Source: an uncultured Bacilli bacterium
GTDB lineage: Bacteria > Bacillota_I > Bacilli_A > RF39 > UBA660
Reading direction: 5' to 3'
Assembly (NCBI GenBank): GCA_947625005.1
Contig: CANQNA010000095.1
Coordinates: forward strand, 1 to 5,680
Length of the DNA: 5,680 nucleotides
Positions within the stretch are counted from its first letter, which is position 1, and every line of letters begins with the position of its first letter. Made by a program: the position numbers and the translations under genes. This document shows positions 5,609 to 5,680 of this stretch, one piece after another. The notes beneath the pieces were generated by a model that saw nothing but the letters and a program-made list of their open reading frames with translations, made no database searches and was not told where the DNA came from.

Positions 5609-5638
5609 ATAGGATGACGCACGTCATCTTATATTTTT
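5609..5638. terminator. terminator after trxA, probably bidirectional
   Basis: GATGAC (5613-5618) and GTCATC (5623-5628) form a perfect stem around a GCAC loop. One G-U pair and three A-T pairs extend the stem to 10 bp (5609-5618 with 5623-5632). TTATATTTTT (5629-5638) follows. On the opposite strand the A-run at 5603-5609 supplies a U tract, so it could also end a convergent transcript. It is the most GC-rich hairpin in the window. A 43-base untranslated stretch precedes it. Confidence 0.85.
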
Positions 5639-5680
5639 AAGTAAAAAGAATTATAATAAAAATATAAAATAAAAATAGGA
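5639..5680 (+). promoter_or_regulatory. possible promoter and leader of a gene beyond the window
   Basis: TATAAT at 5652-5657, with a weak TTATAT (5629-5634) 17 bases upstream, and a final AATAGGA (5674-5680) that could open a Shine-Dalgarno suggest that a plus-strand gene starts just past the edge. The evidence is weak because the sequence is almost entirely A and T. Confidence 0.25.

Noticed and set aside
5613..5628. Palindrome GATGAC-GCAC-GTCATC as a transcription-factor operator
   Set aside because: It lies downstream of trxA and is followed by a T-rich tail and preceded by an A-run, which is a terminator layout.
1..5680. Mycoplasma-type genetic code (TGA as Trp), suggested by the low GC content
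   Set aside because: ftsX ends in TGA where the overlapping hydrolase gene starts as ATGA, and Trp is encoded by TGG throughout the genes.
1..5680. Mobile element, CRISPR array, toxin-antitoxin pair or defence system
   Set aside because: No transposase, recombinase, terminal repeats, spaced direct repeats or defence domains are visible. All recognised genes are conserved housekeeping types with uniform base composition.

Overview
This window comes from a strongly AT-rich, low-GC Gram-positive bacterium. A member of the class Bacilli or one of its uncultured, gut-type relatives fits best, but I cannot name a genus. Three things point this way: very A/T-rich codon choice (Arg mostly AGA), strong purine-rich Shine-Dalgarno sites, and a gene set of FtsEX plus a secreted coiled-coil wall hydrolase, RNase HIII, and CvpA with thioredoxin. 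TGA is used as a stop (ftsX) and Trp is encoded by TGG, so the standard bacterial code applies and not the Mycoplasma code.

Layout. (1) Positions 1-142 hold two promoter-like elements in tandem ahead of a 138-codon gene of unknown function (143-559), which ends in its own terminator. (2) Positions 560-742 are non-coding and hold that terminator, a weak imperfect hairpin, and an extended -10 promoter for the next operon. (3) Positions 743-3523 are a tightly overlapping three-gene operon: ftsE, ftsX and a secreted coiled-coil M23 peptidase. (4) rnhC (RNase HIII, minus strand, 3537-4478) converges on this operon, and both share one bidirectional terminator. (5) An 81-bp divergent promoter region separates rnhC from a cvpA-trxA pair (4560-5565), which ends in a bidirectional-looking terminator near 5609-5638. 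The last ~40 bases look like the leader of a further gene outside the window.

How the genes work together. FtsE and FtsX form a membrane ATPase whose known role is to gate peptidoglycan hydrolases during division or elongation. The third gene of the operon is almost certainly the hydrolase it controls. Its coiled coil resembles EnvC/PcsB/CwlO proteins, and its LytM domain keeps the zinc and catalytic residues, so it probably cuts the wall itself. The rnhC / cvpA-trxA block looks like a shortened version of the Firmicute neighbourhood rnhC | zapA-cvpA-(polX)-mutS2-(trxA).

I found no mobile element, CRISPR array, RNA gene or defence system, and nothing that clearly amounts to a new biological system. 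The points most worth a second look are the shortened rnhC/cvpA/trxA locus, the catalytically intact hydrolase paired with FtsEX (with four cysteines in its secreted part), the terminators built into the ends of coding regions, the symmetrical -10 region before ftsE, and the unrecognised 138-residue protein.
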